Shown here: piece after piece, positions 6,605 through 7,790 of the stretch
How positions within the stretch are numbered: the stretch's first letter is position 1
How the letters are laid out: the number at the start of each line of letters is the position of its first letter
Assembly (NCBI GenBank): GCA_011043895.1
Contig: DRBZ01000110.1
Location: forward strand, 1 to 7,790
Direction: 5' to 3'
DNA length: 7,790 nucleotides
Source: Candidatus Cloacimonadota bacterium
GTDB lineage: Bacteria; Cloacimonadota; Cloacimonadia; JGIOTU-2
Made by a program: the position numbers and the translations under genes
The notes under the pieces: model-generated
Databases searched by the model: none
What the model was told of the DNA's origin: nothing
Seen by the model: the letters and a program-made list of their open reading frames with translations, nothing else

Positions 6605-7534
6605 ATGAACGACCAAACATCGTGGCCCAACGAGCACATCGCACTAGACGCCGTCTTACGGTGGATTTCTTCTGCCTGTGGGCATGAAGTAGATACCCCG
6701 GAAATCCTTCAGACCAAATGGTGGGGTGTGACGGCACGTTTCGGTAGTGTCGTTCTCAAGGCCAGCTATACTCCACTATTTCCGCAGGTAACCGGCGTCC
6801 ATGCCCTTCTCGAACGAATCGTGCCCAAAGGTGCACCGCAACTGATTGCAAGCGAGATGGTGGATGGTCAACTCTGGACGCTCTTCGAGAACATTCAAGG
6901 AGCCACTGCAGAGACGGTGGGAACGCCAGAAGCGCCTAAGTCCACAGCGCATGAGCTCGCACGGGTTCAGTCGGCTGTCTCAAAGTTAGATCTCACGCGG
7001 TTACCGGTGTTCGATGTGCGCAGAGTACCGAGTGCCCTGCTCGAGGACGATCTGTCGGACCAGCCAATCGAATTGGTCCAGTGGCTACGTGACGCACAGC
7101 CGCAACTCCAACTTGACGCTGATGCATTGGCTGATATTCCGCCGTCGCTCGATCACCCAGATGTGAACGGAAGCAATGCAATCATGCTGGACAATGGATG
7201 TGCAATACTACTCGACTGGGAGGAGGCTACCGTCGGTTGTCCACTCTTCAGTCCCGATAGACTTCTTAATGATGCGTATAAACTTTCTTCTGTAGAAACC
7301 GTGTTAGATGTGTATCTCGAGACCCTCCGTATGGGCGGAGAGGAGCAGGTCGAGCGCGCAATGCGTCTCGTGCCATTAAAGCTTGCGCATGAATTCCGCG
7401 CCTATGCCCGTGCCCTGAATTGGCCACGCCCACACACTCGCCTGACCACATTATTGTTAAAGCTGGCTCAGAAACGATCATCGGACGGCTACCTGAATAC
7501 CTGGCTTTCTGATTCCCTTGAACCGGTGGTATGA
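6605..7534 (+). CDS. aminoglycoside/choline-kinase-like (APH family) phosphotransferase
   Basis: This 309-residue protein has the small-molecule kinase fold. VVLKAS (49-54) supplies the probable ATP-binding Lys52, and ALLER (67-71) a candidate Glu70 partner. The catalytic Brenner-like motif is HPDVNGSN (184-191), fitting HxDxxxxN with Asp186 as base and Asn191 as metal ligand. LLDWEEATVG (202-211) is the DFG-equivalent, with metal-binding Asp204. Family members phosphorylate aminoglycosides, macrolides, choline, homoserine and other hydroxyl compounds. The substrate lobe here is not one I recognise, so resistance should not be assumed. There is no signal peptide; it should be cytoplasmic. GGAG (6590-6593) lies 11 bases before ATG 6605, somewhat long spacing. 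Composition is unlike the neighbours: line 7081 is 33 of 60 G+C against 17 of 60 in the adjacent MBL gene, suggesting transfer from a richer-G+C genome. Element E5 follows 24 bases after the stop. Confidence 0.82.
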   Translation: MNDQTSWPNEHIALDAVLRWISSACGHEVDTPEILQTKWWGVTARFGSVVLKASYTPLFPQVTGVHALLERIVPKGAPQLIASEMVDGQLWTLFENIQGATAETVGTPEAPKSTAHELARVQSAVSKLDLTRLPVFDVRRVPSALLEDDLSDQPIELVQWLRDAQPQLQLDADALADIPPSLDHPDVNGSNAIMLDNGCAILLDWEEATVGCPLFSPDRLLNDAYKLSSVETVLDVYLETLRMGGEEQVERAMRLVPLKLAHEFRAYARALNWPRPHTRLTTLLLKLAQKRSSDGYLNTWLSDSLEPVV

Positions 7535-7558
7535 GCGCCAATGGCACACTTATTTCTT

Positions 7559-7708
7559 GCATAACAAGCGTGTTGCAGGATTTGAGAAATTTGAAACTTG
7601 AAATTTGAAATTGGAAACTGTGCTAATACATTTATTATCAATCCACAATCGCAAATCTGAAATCTGAAATCCACAATCTGAAATCTGAAATCAACCCGCA
7701 TTAATTGC
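7559..7708 (+). repeat. attC-like inverted-repeat element E5 with an expanded interior
   Basis: The left end is GCATAACAAGCGTGTTG (7559-7575), sharing TAACAAGCGTG exactly with E2. GCGTGTTG (7568-7575) pairs with CAACCCGC (7692-7699) at seven of eight positions. The right end is GCATTAATTGC (7698-7708). TAA 7562-7564 lies opposite TTA 7701-7703, and GCA 7559-7561 opposite TGC 7706-7708 with two bulged bases. Between the arms are about 116 bases, nearly all degenerate heptamer repeats, so the loop seems to have been enlarged. Confidence 0.5.
7581..7695. repeat. two blocks of degenerate heptanucleotide repeats
   Basis: Block A (7581-7622) is six seven-base units in register, based on AATTTGA (TTTGAGA, AATTTGA, AACTTGA, AATTTGA, AATTGGA, AACTGTG). 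Block B (7640-7695) is eight units in register, based on AATCTGA with variants AATCCAC, AATCGCA and AATCAAC. The two registers are offset by three bases. Because seven is not a multiple of three, the tract reads through as low-complexity FRFQ-like peptide on the minus strand, which I do not regard as a gene. It resembles in style, but not clearly in sequence, the heptamer STRR repeats of cyanobacteria. Confidence 0.75.
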
Positions 7709-7790
7709 TGATGACTTCATTACATGAGATCGGAACCTTGTGTAACAATTTTGAACATTTTTTCTTAGTAAAAATCGTAAAATTTGACAG
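7709..7790. other. AT-rich end of window, no gene seen
   Basis: These 82 bases follow E5. They contain TAACAA at 7743-7748 without a matching arm and TTGACA at 7784-7789, which could be a -35 box of a promoter continuing past the window. No open frame of note and no stem are visible. Confidence 0.4.

Noticed and set aside
7581..7695. CRISPR array
   Set aside because: The repeats are contiguous seven-base units with no spacers, and no cas gene is present.
7489..7701. Minus-strand open frame encoding FRFQ-type repeats
   Set aside because: It is the read-through of the heptamer repeats plus the end of the phosphotransferase gene; low complexity and no ribosome binding site.
7743..7790. Possible sixth element starting TAACAA at 7743 and a -35-like TTGACA at 7784
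   Set aside because: No complementary arm or -10 box lies inside the window, so neither can be supported.

Overview
The window looks like a piece of an accessory gene array from a mostly AT-rich bacterium. The best lineage hint comes from two adjacent secreted proteins (1366-3291 and 3309-5327). Both end in a 'YPNPFNPTTTISF ... SSGIYF ... KRMLLLK' domain, the FlgD-Ig/type IX-like sorting tail common in Cloacimonadota, Marinimicrobia, Ignavibacteria and relatives. I favour a Cloacimonadota-like host, but this rests on protein style alone, and the other genes could be imported.

Layout, all genes on the + strand: (1) an Acg-type nitroreductase-family protein with a lipoprotein signal (41-1159); (2) a secreted CocE/NonD-type serine hydrolase (1366-3291), followed after 17 bases by (3) a large secreted beta-strand-rich protein of unknown function (3309-5327); (4) a membrane- or lipid-anchored metallo-beta-lactamase-fold hydrolase (5481-6284) with its own sigma70-like promoter; (5) a short, AT-rich, gene-poor stretch (about 6399-6464) that may hold a gene remnant; (6) an APH/choline-kinase-like phosphotransferase (6605-7534), much richer in G+C than its neighbours.

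The main finding is what lies between the genes. Every gene or gene pair is followed by a related inverted-repeat element. I found five: E1 1169-1291, E2 5335-5408, E3 6282-6398, E4 6465-6525 and E5 7559-7708, plus a possible tail of a sixth at bases 1-9. Each opens with TAACA, continues into a stem arm, and closes with the matching arm followed by CATTA. E1 and E4 share long blocks of sequence and a compensated base pair in the stem. E2 and E5 share TAACAAGCGTG. Position (directly 3' of genes), orientation, bulged stems and mismatch between strands all resemble integron attC sites. Single lines of sequence vary from about 28% G+C (gene 4) to about 55% (gene 6), as expected for cassettes of mixed origin. 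No integrase gene is visible, so this would be an integrase-less cassette cluster (CALIN-like) or part of a larger integron. The consistent CATTA in place of canonical GTTRRRY makes it a variant worth testing.

The genes do not form one pathway. They read as independent accessory functions: redox or nitro-compound reduction, extracellular ester or peptide hydrolysis with a partner surface protein, a metallo-hydrolase, and a small-molecule kinase.
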